In this document: piece after piece, positions 49,765-61,531 of the stretch
Layout: every line of letters begins with the position of its first letter
How positions within the stretch are numbered: position 1 is the stretch's first letter
Source: Bolinopsis microptera
Lineage: Eukaryota; Ctenophora; Tentaculata; Lobata; Bolinopsidae
Assembly: GCF_026151205.1 (NCBI RefSeq)
Contig: NC_087081.1
Coordinates: forward strand, 744,001-808,000
DNA length: 64,000 nt
Reading direction: 5' to 3'
Notes under the pieces: model-generated
Seen by the model: the letters and a program-made list of their open reading frames with translations, nothing else
What the model was told of the DNA's origin: nothing
The model's database searches: none
Position numbers and translations under genes: made by a program

Positions 49765-50290
49765 ACAAATACCTACTCGCCCATCGATGAAGCAGTCGCC
49801 AAAACAAAGCTCAAAGTTAATATATCTTCGTACTTCGTTTTGGAAACTGTAGAATTCCAATAAATAATTAGTGTTTCAATCGTGTATTCGATGGGCAAGC
49901 ACTCGCCACTTGAGGCCGAGACAAACGGCACCAGCTCCGCCCCGCAACCGTGAAGTAAGGCGGGGCGGTGGTGTGCGCCGTTTATACGGCCCACAGCACG
50001 AGACATTTTGAGCTCCAAGACTTAAGACTATAAAAGTCCCGAATTAAACGTAGCGACTTACCATCGTCAGCCGTCAAAAATTTAGAATTTGTATGTTATA
50101 AACTCTACACCTGGTATCAGTCTAACATGTAATTTAGTTTGTTATTGGCTAAATTTTCAACTCGATTAAGCGATGCAGACGGATGAACTAGGCTTCTCCT
50201 CCGTCAAAAACACAATGAGAGGGGATTGTGGAAGGACACGAACACTATTCGTTAACTCGTACCCCGGGTACCCCCTAGAACTGTGTCCCA
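49765..50290. repeat. Dispersed repeat, copy 2
   Basis: Diverged counterpart of 45,345-45,720, with GCCCATCGAT and TTCGATGGGC as an internal inverted pair and GGGATTGTGGAAGGACAC near its end. Confidence 0.5.
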
Positions 50291-50891
50291 TCAGAGAGAG
50301 CCCATCACCCGTCAGATCGAAAACAGTGTTTTAGTTTTGATATATGCTGTACCAATTACAATAAATGGTAAGTCAAGGCTGACGTTGGTAGCAAAGTATA
50401 AAGTGACACGTCACAACAAAATAACCACTACACACTACACTACACACACTATACGCTATAACTATTGTACACAGTACACAGTATAACTAAAATATAAAAT
50501 ATAAACAAGTTACAAGAGACAAAAGAGTTTACAGAAGAGTTTTACATCGGCTCAGCACCGCCAGGACATTGGCTATACACGTGGGTCAATTAGTTTGATT
50601 TGGTATGGCTCGACCGGGAAAGTGGTCGAAATTAGTGCTCTTAATGAGTCATCACTGTCGTCTGAACATTAGAGCGGGAACTTCCCAAGTTTCGGCCGAC
50701 AACGCGCACAGCATGGGCGCGCAATGCTATGCGCGGTCTCATATTACTGTGTCATTCGGCGGTTGCGCTCAGCGTTACTGGGAATGAGTTGTATGTTGTT
50801 TACCTAAATTCAAGCATGGTATTCATAGATAAGCTTGTCAGTCAGTAAGTGCTTAAGTGGGAATAACAGGCAAATGAATATCACTTCATAA
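50291..50891. other. Spacer and LINE 3' flank
   Basis: ACTACAC/ACACAGTAT-rich stretch near 50,425-50,490. No gene seen. Confidence 0.5.
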
Positions 50892-53800
50892 TCAGAATTC
50901 AGTGAAATTTCTGTCACACCACTCAGTTCCATACCGGTTTTGAGCTCTTAGAAGTGACTGTTTAAGTAAATTCTTGACAGATCCGCATGTGGAGGTGAAA
51001 TTTAACGGGCCAACTTTACGGAATTCGTTCCACAGCCATGCAGATTTATAAATAAATTGATTAGTTGGAGAGGGTGTAATGAACAGATTATCTTTCCTAT
51101 TTGATATGTTGAATAAGTAGTATAACGAAATTGGTACTCGTGACTTAATGATCTTAAAAAGTTCCATTAAACAACGGTATCGGTACAGGTTCTCTGTAAC
51201 AAGTAATTCATGTTTTGTGAATAGAGGCTTAGTGGACTCTTTAACATAGAATTCAGATCCTAGACGTTGAGAATTAATTGGTCTTGCTCTAGCACATGTC
51301 TTGAATTTGTCTACATAAGCTTCATAGTCTCCAAATAGAATCCTGATACACTTCTTTTGAGTAATAAATAGCGGTTTTAACTGATTATTGGGAATACCTC
51401 CCCAGACAGAAATAGCATAACCTAGGTGTGATTCAAAGAGAGAATGATATATTTGTTTATATAGTGATTCTGGTAAGCATTTCTTAATACGGTAGATACG
51501 TCCACAAGCACTTCTTAGTTTCTTGTTGAGGGATGATATATGTGGTTTCCAGCTCAATTTATCATCCATGATTACTCCGAGAAACTTTGTCTGACTTACA
51601 CGTTTAATTATTTTGTTATTAATGGACAAGTTTTGGCTATCTATATCGGCATCTAATTCGTTATTATTACGTTTAGAGGGAGAAAAATACATGTAACAAC
51701 ACTTCTTTACATTAATGTGCAGTAGGTTAACTCCCATATACTTGTTTACGGCCTGTAGTACTTCATTAGCCAATTCATATGCTTTATTTCTCGAATCGGC
51801 AGCGACAAATATATTAGTATCGTCTGCAAATAAGACAAATTTACCCTTTTTAGTTATATTGCATATGTCATTGATGTACAGTAGGAAAAGTAGAGGTCCT
51901 AATACACTACCCTGAGGGACCCCGAATTCAACCGGTAATTCATCAGATTTGGTATCCAAAACGTTTACAAATTGTTTCCTATTAGACAAATAACTAGAGA
52001 TAAGATTCAGAGCATTTCCTCTTATGCCATAGTTGTTTAATTTTGTAGTTAGTTTACAGTGGTCTAGAGTGTCAAAGGCTTTTGAGAGATCGATAAAGAC
52101 CCCTAGGACATGTTGCTTTTTACTAATTAACGATTCTATATGTTCTACAGAGTAGTTCAGTGCATGGCTGGTGGAGTGTCCTTTTCTAAAGCCGAACTGG
52201 TTTTCATGTATTATACCCTTGGAAGTAAGGAAACTATAGAGCCGCTTATATATTAACTTTTCTAGAATTTTCCCGAATACAGGTAGAGTTGATACTGGTC
52301 TATAGTTTTCTAAAAGCTGTTCATCTTCTTTTTTGTAAATGGGGCTGATTCTCCCAGTTTTTAATTCATCGGGAAAGTGGCCTTCTTGCATGCATTTATT
52401 AAAGTATCTAGCTAAGTACGGTGCAGTAATTTGACACGACTTCTTGATCACATGAATAGGTATGTCACTAGATTTCCCGTTTTTTAGTTCGTTTATGATC
52501 TCTTTAATCTCAATACAGTCACAATCACAAAGAAAAATACTGGACGTAACTGATGTGGGCAGGTAATCAGTAAATGACGGCAGGGAATTTATTCTTAAGA
52601 AGTCACCAGAGTATGCTTCGTTCAAGTTAGCTGCAATAGAGGCAAAGTATTTATTGAACTCATTTGCAATTACACGCCGATTAATCACACGCTCGTTATT
52701 TATCACAAAGTTATAGAATCCTGATACACTTCTTTTGAGTAATAAATAGCGGTTTTAACTGATTATTGGGAATACCTCCCCAGACAGAAATAGCATAACC
52801 TAGGTGTGATTCAAAGAGAGAATGATATATTTGTTTATATAGTGATTCTGGTAAGCATTTCTTAATACGGTAGATACGTCCACAAGCACTTCTTAGTTTC
52901 TTGTTGAGGGATGATATATGTGGTTTCCAGCTCAATTTATCATCCATGATTACTCCGAGAAACTTTGTCTGACTTACACGTTTAATTATTTTGTTATTAA
53001 TGGACAAGTTTTGGCTATCTATATCGGCATCTAATTCGTTATTATTACGTTTAGAGGGAGAAAAATACATGTAACAACACTTCTTTACATTAATGTGCAG
53101 TAGGTTAACTCCCATATACTTGTTTACGGCCTGTAGTACTTCATTAGCCAATTCATATGCTTTATTTCTCGAATCGGCAGCGACAAATATATTAGTATCG
53201 TCTGCAAATAAGACAAATTTACCCTTTTTAGTTATATTGCATATGTCATTGATGTACAGTAGGAAAAGTAGAGGTCCTAATACACTACCCTGAGGGACCC
53301 CGAATTCAACCGGTAATTCATCAGATTTGGTATCCAAAACGTTTACAAATTGTTTCCTATTAGACAAATAACTAGAGATAAGATTCAGAGCATTTCCTCT
53401 TATGCCATAGTTGTTTAATTTTGTAGTTAGTTTACAGTGGTCTAGAGTGTCAAAGGCTTTTGAGAGATCGATAAAGACCCCTAGGACATGTTGCTTTTTA
53501 CTAATTAACGATTCTATATGTTCTACAGAGTAGTTCAGTGCATGGCTGGTGGAGTGTCCTTTTCTAAAGCCGAACTGGTTTTCATGTATTATACCCTTGG
53601 AAGTAAGGAAACTATAGAGCCGCTTATATATTAACTTTTCTAGAATTTTCCCGAATACAGGTAGAGTTGATACTGGTCTATAGTTTTCTAAAAGCTGTTC
53701 ATCTTCTTTTTTGTAAATGGGGCTGATTCTCCCAGTTTTTAATTCATCGGGAAAGTGGCCTTCTTGCATGCATTTATTAAAGTATCTAGCTAAGTACGGT

Positions 53801-54850
53801 GCAGTAATTTGACACGACTTCTTGATCACATGAATAGGTATGTCACTAGATTTCCCGTTTTTTAGTTCGTTTATGATCTCTTTAATCTCAATACAGTCAC
53901 AATCACAAAGAAAAATACTGGACGTAACTGATGTGGGCAGGTAATCAGTAAATGACGGCAGGGAATTTATTCTTAAGAAGTCACCAGAGTATGCTTCGTT
54001 CAAGTTAGCTGCAATAGAGGCAAAGTATTTATTGAACTCATTTGCAATTACACGCCGATTAATCACACGCTCGTTATTTATCACAAAGTTAGGTTTAATC
54101 TCACGTCTCTTCTTACCACGCAGTTCATTAATTATCTGCCAAGTTTTCTTACTATCTCCAGCGCATTCTGTAATCTTAACACCATGATACTTACGTTTTG
54201 CAGAATTAATAAGGTGGTTTAATAACTTCCGGTGTGCCTTAAATTCTTTATGACGTGTTACTTTATTTGTACAATTAAAACAAAGGGTAAGACAGTCTGC
54301 ATGGTTGGTTGAAGAGGCGTTGAGGCATTTCTTCTTAACTGCCTTTTTCCACAGGTCATAAAGCTCATGTTTTCTATTTATAGAGGCAATCAGGCCAGAT
54401 GTAATCCATGGATTATTCTTAGCAGTACGTTTAGAACACTTAGGCTGGCTTAGTTTACATGCACTGTCTAGTTGATGATTAAATACAGTGAAAAAATTAC
54501 TGAAGTCTTCTGGTGGATCACTAGTTAATTCATTGTCTAGTACTTCCACAAATTTGTCCACATTTTTTGCACAGTAGTCATAGTACTGGAAATAGTTTTG
54601 TTCATGAACCTCAGTACTGACTAGGGGTGAGTTGAATATATGGAATACAGCATGATGGTGACTGATGCAGGTACTAATTGTTCCAGAGCAGATAGAGTTT
54701 TCTATGTTGTTGGTGAGTATGTTGTCAATACACGATTCGTTACATCCTGGTTTATGATGCGTGGAAGTAGAAATAAGTGGTGATAAACCTAGACCTAGAA
54801 TAAGGTTTTCAAAGTCTTGAACAAGTTTACTGTTTTCATCATGGAGATTA
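50892..54850 (-). CDS. LINE ORF2 with internal 1.4-kb tandem duplication, 5'-truncated
   Basis: Minus-strand non-LTR retrotransposon. At the right end (54,562-54,850) the C-terminal part of an apurinic-type endonuclease is visible: CNESCIDNILTNN and TISTCISHHHAVFH, with Ser/Asp/His-type signatures. The RT follows with [46 protein letters not shown] and FADDTNIF. After KKCIRIL the frame hits a stop and then restarts at an earlier point, because 1,378 bp are duplicated in tandem. The second copy runs to the normal C-terminus (CDRNFTEF, stop at 50,892). The 5' end is cut at 54,850, within the expected GDFNLH motif, by the R2-like element. Not functional as it stands. Confidence 0.88.
51335..52712 (-). 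repeat. 1,378-bp tandem duplication, copy 2
   Basis: Apparently identical to 52,713-54,090. The junction reads GGATTCTATAACTTTG on the minus strand and shares only a base or two between the two ends. Confidence 0.9.
52713..54090 (-). repeat. 1,378-bp tandem duplication, copy 1
   Basis: Covers RT residues from NFVINNERV to KKCIRIL. Every landmark of copy 2 recurs at an offset of exactly 1,378. Confidence 0.9.
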
Positions 54851-57800
54851 AGACCAAACCAACTATATTTACCTCAATTCTCTAGTCTTTTCAGACGCAG
54901 AATCTTCTACACTCTCTGACTTCTTCTGATGTCTGGGACTTACGACCCCAGATGTAGCTTTCAACGACGTTTTAAGGGCCCAACGTTCAGCTGTTCATCA
55001 GGGTTAAACTGGGCAGGGTCTTTCGGCCAGCTGCCAGTTGTCACTCCAGGTCTTGTTGTAGCGACTAAGCCAGATAGTGTAGGAACCTTTCAGGGACACC
55101 ACCGCTGTTGTGTTAAGTGCCCTCTTCTTCTTTGCCCGGGTGATGTTAAGGAAGTTGAAAATTCGGGGTAATGTGTGGTGGTAGAATCCACGACATCCAA
55201 CTTCTACTGTAAAGAGATATCCTTCCCAGCCTGCGGTCTCGATCTCCACCATTAGCTCTTCGTATCTCTTCTCTTTCCGGGATCTCTGGTCCTCAAAGTT
55301 CTCCTCGTTTCCACAGGTCAGCTCTATCAGGATGACTTTCCTGAGTGTGTTAGAGTATATTACCACATCAGGTCTGAGAGCTGTGTTGACAATATGTTGG
55401 GGGAATTGTCTTGTCCTTTCGTCCTCATCAAACACTAGTTTCCAGTCGTTACCTTCCTCTAGAAGATGAGGTTCTTCTGTAAGCCGTACTTCGGGTTTCC
55501 TGTAGGTTCCTTTTCCGGATACGAACTTCCTCCACTCTCTCTTTACTTCTGTCTTTGGGGTAGCACTGTTTATCTCCCTCAGCTTCTCTGCAATTGGTTG
55601 CACGATTACCCTGAGCACCTGATCATGTCTCCAATTATATCTTCCTTGTTTAAGCGACACTGGGCAACACGTTAGAATGTGCTTTAGGTTGCACTGCTGA
55701 CGCCCACAAAGGGGACAGTTGTTCGTGGAGCTGTAGTTCCAAAGCTGGAGGTTGCTAGGTGTACTTGCAACGTCGTGGATGGCATTTAGGTGGAACTTTG
55801 TCAGCTCGGGGCTCAAGGTATACAGCAGGCTTTGCCAGCCAGTGTCTAGCTGCATGGTGTTCTCCCAGGTTAGAAACTTTCCTTGGACTCTCTTATCGTA
55901 CAGAGTTTGAAGGAGTTCCTCTTCTTTCAGAGACTTAATTATCTCCACCAGTTGCTCCTTTTTGTTCTTCTTCCTCCTCTGATCACCGAATCCAATACCG
56001 GCTCCTTCCCTGGTCTGCACGTAGCCAATCAGTTCTTTGAAGTAGAGGTCTCTCTCCCTATTAGTCAGCTCCTTGGTGTAGTCCCATCTCTTCTTGTCTC
56101 TGTTGGTGTTTTCTCTGTACTCGAAAACCTCCCTCACTTTAGGGTCAACCGATGTCTTCAGCATATAGGCCTTGGACACCTGTAGACATTTGTACAGGTT
56201 GGAGATCTGCTTTAACGATAGTCCAAAGTGGTCTTTTGATCTGTACAGCACACTATTCGATATGGAAGTAGTAACTCCAAGCCATTTCTTCAAGTATCTG
56301 GTACAAAGAGCCTCTAGTGTCTGGATGAATGATACTGGGAGGTTGTATATCATAATATTCCACTGTACTTTGCTAGTTAGCATGTGGTTGTAGATCCAGC
56401 ACTTGCTTGGTCCAGAGAGCTCCGCCATGTCTACTTTTTCCAGCTGGCCTGAAAGTTGAGTGGTGATTAGCTCTCTCGTCTCATCTTGGCCCAGGTTGAC
56501 GTAAATCCAGTGACCAAGGAACTTTATCGGTGTGTCACCAAGGTACGCTACTTTCTCGTTTGCAATGATGATCTCAGGGTCAAACGATCTGTAGGTATTG
56601 TCCACTACCTTCATTCCGAGAGCAATACACTTGCTGGGTTTAGCTCTCATCGTCCTTGTCCATGCTAAGAATTCCTCCATTTGCCCGACCAGCCTCTTCA
56701 TTTTGTCGAGTCTGTCAGACAGCAGGGTGAGATCATCTGCAAAAGCTCTGTTTGTAGTTGGCTCAGAGCTGAACGACGGCTTGTATCCCAGTGTTCTGTC
56801 GACCTGAAGTAAATCCAAGAGTAGGTTGAATGCTATTAAGAATAGCACGACAGAAAGCGGGTCCCCTTGAAACAACCCGATTAGGTAGTAGAACCACTCA
56901 CTCTTCCACTTCTTCGTCTTCACCCGTACTACCAGTTCGTCGTAGTACTTGACAATATATTGGACCACTTCTTCTGGGAACTTGTAGTGCCGAAGCGCAA
57001 ACACTATCAGCTCATGGGGTACTCTCCCATAAGCATTCATAAGATCCACCCATACTGCATACACCTGTCTTCTCTTACTCTTTGCATCCCGCAGTTCCTC
57101 CATGAGCGCTTGTGTGTGTTCTATGCATCCTGGCATCTTGCGCAGGAAGCCTTTTTGCACAGAGGTATCGATGTACTTATTGGTGGTCATGTAGTCGAGC
57201 ATTTTATCAGCTAGCATACCCATTGCCACTTTCCCACTGGTGTTAGTCATAGTGATGTTCCTAAACTTGCCAGGGTCACTAAGGTCCGTGGTCTTGGGAA
57301 GTAGGATGCTTTCTCCAATTCTCCACTGCAGGGGGACACTGTTTGATAACCAGAGTTTACTAATACACGCATACAATAGTTCTCTCAGCCTGGCACACCT
57401 TTTGTAAACTATGTATGGCACTCCGTTGGGCCCTGGTGAAGATCCATTGCGTCGTGTTTTGATCTTCTTTTCAAACTCTTCGTAAGTAGGTACTGTGCAC
57501 ACAAAGGGGTACACTGGGTCTTTGGCATCTGGTATTCCTGCCATCTTTTCGAAGACATGACATCTATCTCGGTCCATGTATTCCTTGGGGTAGTATCTGT
57601 CAGCCTCTTCCTTGCCGAAGGTAGGCTCTCCCGAGATCTTCTCATCAAGGAGTCTTTTACTGTAGTCATAGGGGTTCCTCCTGAAGCGTTGGGTCTCCTT
57701 CTTCTTTTCTTTCTTTTTCCTCTTCTTCAACTGTTCACGCCTAGACTTGTTGTGGATTCTCACTAGTCTCCAGTACTGCGCTCTTACTGTTTTGGCACCA

Positions 57801-58702
57801 CCAGAAGTGACTCCGCCCTCTCTCACAGCCTCTCTATACTCGCGTGCTGTATCCTTCTTCTTTTTCCTGAGGGTCTTGGTGACTGGTCCTTCCTTATTGG
57901 GCTTGTCAAGGTATGGTTTCCGTTCTTCCTGTCCATATCTGTCAGCCAAGTACTCGTAGATAGTAAGTTCCATAGTCTTTAGCTCTTTCTCTGGGTCTTT
58001 ACCCTTCACGATGTTCCCGATGGCAATGCTTAGGTCTTCATCAATTCCTTTCCATTCATTCATCTTGTTTGCCTGTGGTAAGGATAACTTTAGAGTATCC
58101 TTCAGTTCTATCTGTTCTGGGGGTTTGTCTTTCGCAGAGAAACTAGCTGAGCAGGCTTCTGTCATTGTAGCACTGTGGTTTGATTCCGGGCTTGACTTCA
58201 GCTCCGACTTACAGTTGCGATCTCCCTCCGCTGGTCCAACATCCACTTCCGTTTCTGTATTCTCAGCAGCACGAAGCTCGTCTTGCGGTCTCAGTTTGCA
58301 TCTCCACTGGTGTTTGGCGACTTGTTTGAACCCCTTCCCACACCACTCACATACTTGAGGTTTATCCTTAGGTGGTTCAGCCTCAGAGGTTTCATTACCA
58401 GGTTGTCGGGTCTGTTCCCCTGAGGTCAGATCATCTATTCTCCCACCCCGTCCAGTGATCATGTGGGCATTTTTCTTATTGTTTGCTGGAGTGTTGATTG
58501 TTATACACAGCTCTGCCGTGTATTCCGGCTAATCGCCCTACTAAGGCTATCAGCTTCGGGTCTTTCCCCTGTGGTCAGCAGTCTTTCCAGGCCGTCAGCA
58601 GTCTTTCCATGCCGTCATCTGCCTTTGGCAGTCGTCAACTAGTCTTTCCTAGCCGTCGTCAAGGCTTTCCCTCCTTGCAGAGCAAATCCATGTCCATGTT
58701 TG
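54851..58702 (-). mobile_element. R2-like (RLE-type) LINE, near full length
   Basis: About 3.85 kb element. It has a 5' UTR of about 240 bp (58,463-58,702, with repeated GACGGC...AAAGACT motifs), a single long ORF and about 150 bp of 3' UTR. Its last 263 bp (54,851-55,113) are repeated directly upstream of its 5' end (58,703-58,965), so a 5'-truncated copy lies head-to-tail before the full one. The 3' end abuts the endonuclease region of the minus-strand LINE at 54,850. Confidence 0.82.
55004..58462 (-). CDS. R2-like retrotransposon protein: zinc finger, RT, restriction-like endonuclease
   Basis: 1,152 residues, intact. The N-terminal CCHC finger (C38, C41, H51, C55) probably binds DNA. Residues 190-265 are a highly basic linker. 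RT motifs: GPNGVPYIVYK (344-354), QKGFLRKMPGCIEH (436-449), VDLMNAYGRVPHE (472-484), LFQGDPLS (530-537) and catalytic FADDL (574-578). The C-terminus has a CCHC knuckle (C916, C919, H928, C932), then RHD (945-947), RPDVVI (1030-1035) and IELT (1046-1049). This is the PD-(D/E)xK-type restriction-like endonuclease of the R2/R4/NeSL/Hero groups, which nicks the target and primes reverse transcription. The exact clade cannot be named without a tree. The first ATG in frame is taken as the start, and the frame has no break. Confidence 0.92.
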   Translation of the reverse strand: MITGRGGRIDDLTSGEQTRQPGNETSEAEPPKDKPQVCEWCGKGFKQVAKHQWRCKLRPQDELRAAENTETEVDVGPAEGDRNCKSELKSSPESNHSATMTEACSASFSAKDKPPEQIELKDTLKLSLPQANKMNEWKGIDEDLSIAIGNIVKGKDPEKELKTMELTIYEYLADRYGQEERKPYLDKPNKEGPVTKTLRKKKKDTAREYREAVREGGVTSGGAKTVRAQYWRLVRIHNKSRREQLKKRKKKEKKKETQRFRRNPYDYSKRLLDEKISGEPTFGKEEADRYYPKEYMDRDRCHVFEKMAGIPDAKDPVYPFVCTVPTYEEFEKKIKTRRNGSSPGPNGVPYIVYKRCARLRELLYACISKLWLSNSVPLQWRIGESILLPKTTDLSDPGKFRNITMTNTSGKVAMGMLADKMLDYMTTNKYIDTSVQKGFLRKMPGCIEHTQALMEELRDAKSKRRQVYAVWVDLMNAYGRVPHELIVFALRHYKFPEEVVQYIVKYYDELVVRVKTKKWKSEWFYYLIGLFQGDPLSVVLFLIAFNLLLDLLQVDRTLGYKPSFSSEPTTNRAFADDLTLLSDRLDKMKRLVGQMEEFLAWTRTMRAKPSKCIALGMKVVDNTYRSFDPEIIIANEKVAYLGDTPIKFLGHWIYVNLGQDETRELITTQLSGQLEKVDMAELSGPSKCWIYNHMLTSKVQWNIMIYNLPVSFIQTLEALCTRYLKKWLGVTTSISNSVLYRSKDHFGLSLKQISNLYKCLQVSKAYMLKTSVDPKVREVFEYRENTNRDKKRWDYTKELTNRERDLYFKELIGYVQTREGAGIGFGDQRRKKNKKEQLVEIIKSLKEEELLQTLYDKRVQGKFLTWENTMQLDTGWQSLLYTLSPELTKFHLNAIHDVASTPSNLQLWNYSSTNNCPLCGRQQCNLKHILTCCPVSLKQGRYNWRHDQVLRVIVQPIAEKLREINSATPKTEVKREWRKFVSGKGTYRKPEVRLTEEPHLLEEGNDWKLVFDEDERTRQFPQHIVNTALRPDVVIYSNTLRKVILIELTCGNEENFEDQRSRKEKRYEELMVEIETAGWEGYLFTVEVGCRGFYHHTLPRIFNFLNITRAKKKRALNTTAVVSLKGSYTIWLSRYNKTWSDNWQLAERPCPV

Positions 58703-58965
58703 AGACCAAACCAACTATATTTACCTCAATTCTCTAGTCTTTTCAGACGCAGAATCTTCTACACTCTCTGACTTCTTCTGATGTCTGGGACTTACGACCC
58801 CAGATGTAGCTTTCAACGACGTTTTAAGGGCCCAACGTTCAGCTGTTCATCAGGGTTAAACTGGGCAGGGTCTTTCGGCCAGCTGCCAGTTGTCACTCCA
58901 GGTCTTGTTGTAGCGACTAAGCCAGATAGTGTAGGAACCTTTCAGGGACACCACCGCTGTTGTGT
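58703..58965 (-). mobile_element. 5'-truncated copy of the R2-like LINE 3' end
   Basis: 263 bp that look identical to 54,851-55,113: the last codons plus the 3' UTR ending TAGTTGGTTTGGTCT. It sits immediately upstream of the full element. Confidence 0.88.
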
Positions 58966-60185
58966 GTGTATTTGAGTGGATTGATTTTCAAATTACGGGG
59001 TCCCTCGCTCGAGTAGTTCAGCTCACTCACAAGCTTTGTTAATTTCGTCTGAGAAGCTCAATTGCAGATACTATGTGAACTATGAGGGAACAATAACATA
59101 CTGTAGATTAACTGGCACCACAATTGTTCCTACTTGCAATTTTGAGGTATTAGGGGACAGCAGTCTTATAATAGTTACACAAATATGTATGTGCTCAAAA
59201 CGTCAAACAATGGTCTGATCAATTCCTGAAATACCTAAAGTTTCAAGGTTAAGAACAATATACTTCCAAAGAAGTGTAATAAAAATTTTCAATTAACCGG
59301 TACAATATAGCTTTGAAATTAAATGTATCATTTCTTGTTATCAATATCTGAGGGACTCAGCTCGCGAATTAGTCATAATTAAGATTTAAGGATAACCCTG
59401 GCCCTGACTTCAAGGAAAGATGAATGTTTTCATTAATCTCTGTAAAATTATGACGGTTCATGATTATAATGGATCTATAATTTAATTTTAATCCTGTGTA
59501 AATCCTGTGTAAAAATCCTGATTGGGCCATGTGATGTGATACCTGTGGGAGACCGGAATGAGATCAGGTTCTTAGTTGTCGGTCACCGGTTTCAATAGAC
59601 TTAATTCCAGCACGTCTGAGAACTTCTTCAATGTTCATCAATGTAAAGTGATGTTTACATTGATGTATATGACTGCTTCGAATGCTTAAGGCCTTCAAAT
59701 CAGCATGAAAAAATTGGCCAAGGAATAAGAATTTTAGTGACCAAATTTTGGACCCCCAGTGGAGTCAAAAACGCGAATTAAATACTAAATCAGTAATGAT
59801 TATTTTAGTCTCTTGAGTCTTGACACCACTTTAGGGTTAGACGGGTTCCTGCTCGTGTTTATTAAATATCAATTAACTGACTCTGGGCAAAAATTCCATC
59901 CAATATGTCAAATTCGTGTTCAGAAATTATCATACTTGAAAAATGAAAATGGGACAGAATTTGGAAAATATGAATTTTAGTTTTGTTATTATAACTTTCT
60001 GCAGTGAGCTTCCTCCGACCGAAATCAAACTTCCAGCACCTCAATCGTGTCATATGCCATTTATAGTTAACTGACTAATTGGTTGCGGGTGACAAATTCA
60101 GTAAAAACTGTAAAATTTCGGTCCTGGAAATTTCAACTTCAAAAACTGAAAATGGGACAGAATTTGGAAAATATGAATTTTCGTT
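58966..60185. other. AT-rich spacer with repeats
   Basis: Includes one arm of an inverted repeat (59,151-59,258) and a direct duplication of GAAAATGGGACAGAATTTGG + AAAATATGAATTTT (59,943-59,990 and 60,147-60,193). No gene seen. Confidence 0.6.
59151..59258 (+). repeat. Inverted repeat arm 1
   Basis: Runs from GGGGACAGCAGTCTTATAAT to a CCTTGAAAC-complement end. Diverged reverse complement of 62,457-62,567. Confidence 0.75.
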
Positions 60186-61037
60186 TTGTTATTAAGGAGC
60201 AGTCTTCTTATCTTCATTATCGTCCCTCTTATCTTCATTATCGTCCTGGACTTCATTCTTAGACTGGCAATAGGTCCACACGATGGGCTTAAAGTTGGTT
60301 GTGATTACATAGCAGATTTGGACTTCGCCGATGACTTAGCTACAATCACACCCAGCTTCAGCGATAACAGCCGCCTCTGTCAAAGTATCTCTGATATTGC
60401 AGTCCGGTATGGTTTACTCATCAACATCGGGAAGACAAAATACATGTCCTACAACCTACCACGGCCTGTTAACTCGGATGATAGGGTCTTCATTAACAGC
60501 AACCCTCTCGAAGAAGTCCACGACTTTAAATATCTAGGATCCTACATCGCGTCAACCAGCAAAGACATCAATGTCAGGAAAGGCCTTGCATGGAAAGCAC
60601 TTGAAAGTCTAGATGTTTTCTGGAAATCTGACATGTCTAGAAAGATCAAGACTAAAATTTTCAGAACTGCAGTCGAGCCTGTTCTTTTATATGGCGCAGA
60701 AACATGGAAGAAAGCTGACACTAAAGCACTAGACGGTGTTTACACACGAATACTACGAAGGGTCTTTGGTATCTCATGGAAATCCCACACACCTAACTCC
60801 GTCCTCTACGGAAATATCCCATCGGTGACTGATACCATCAAAACACGAAGACTTCGTTTTGCAGGGCATGTCTACCGTCTACAGGACCAACCTGCTCAGC
60901 AACTCCTTTTCTGGCAACCATCTTATGGCAAAAGGTATCGAGGACGACCACACAAGACCTTTCCGGACGTCCTTCAAGAAGATACTGGTTTAGAGCCCCA
61001 CATGATACGATATATAAAGAATCAAGCTAAAGGGTAA
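60186..61037 (+). mobile_element. LINE RT C-terminal fragment (RTE/CR1-like)
   Basis: 283-codon open frame: LDFADDLATI (catalytic FADD), KYLGSYIAST, LAWKALESLDVFWKSDMSRK, VEPVLLYGAETW, LDGVYTRILRRVFG, RRLRFAGHVYRL and RYRGRPHKTF, ending naturally. RT motifs before FADD are missing, so it is 5'-truncated. Same clade as 29,455-29,860. The start has a short duplication of CTTATCTTCATTATCGTCC. Confidence 0.88.
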
Positions 61038-61531
61038 TTTTAATTTTCTTTTCAACTAAAACTATTGTATTTGTGGGCAATTATTGTTTCTCGGAAGATG
61101 ATTTTTAAGTCAAAAAGAGCTAAGGTATGACATTTTACAAGAAAATGTAACTTTAAAAACAAAATATAAGATAAACATTCTATGCTAACGGTTTATTACA
61201 TAACTGACAATGATTCAAAATTCTAAAATTATAGAGAAGGCGTGCATCGTTTGATTCAGTTTCTTATTTCAATCACGGCATTCGAAATGATGTTGCAATA
61301 AGCATCATTAAAATATAAAGGAGTTCTTTCTTGAAAAAATATCTCCAAGGCTTCTAAGATTCTTTGCTAAGTCAGAGTGGCATGTTTTTCGTGATTTCGA
61401 TCGAGTTGACATTCTGAAAAACATAGGAATTGGCTACTTTATCAATATTAATTAATTAAATATATTGATTACATAGTTTTTAACTTTCAAGGCTAAAAGA
61501 AAAATGGTCATGAATCGATCAATAACATACC
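61038..61531. other. AT-rich spacer
   Basis: No gene or repeat seen. Confidence 0.5.

Noticed and set aside
54851..58965. LTR retrotransposon with 263-bp LTRs
   Set aside because: The repeat includes the last codons of the ORF, there is no TG...CA terminus, primer-binding site, protease or integrase, and the protein is R2-like.
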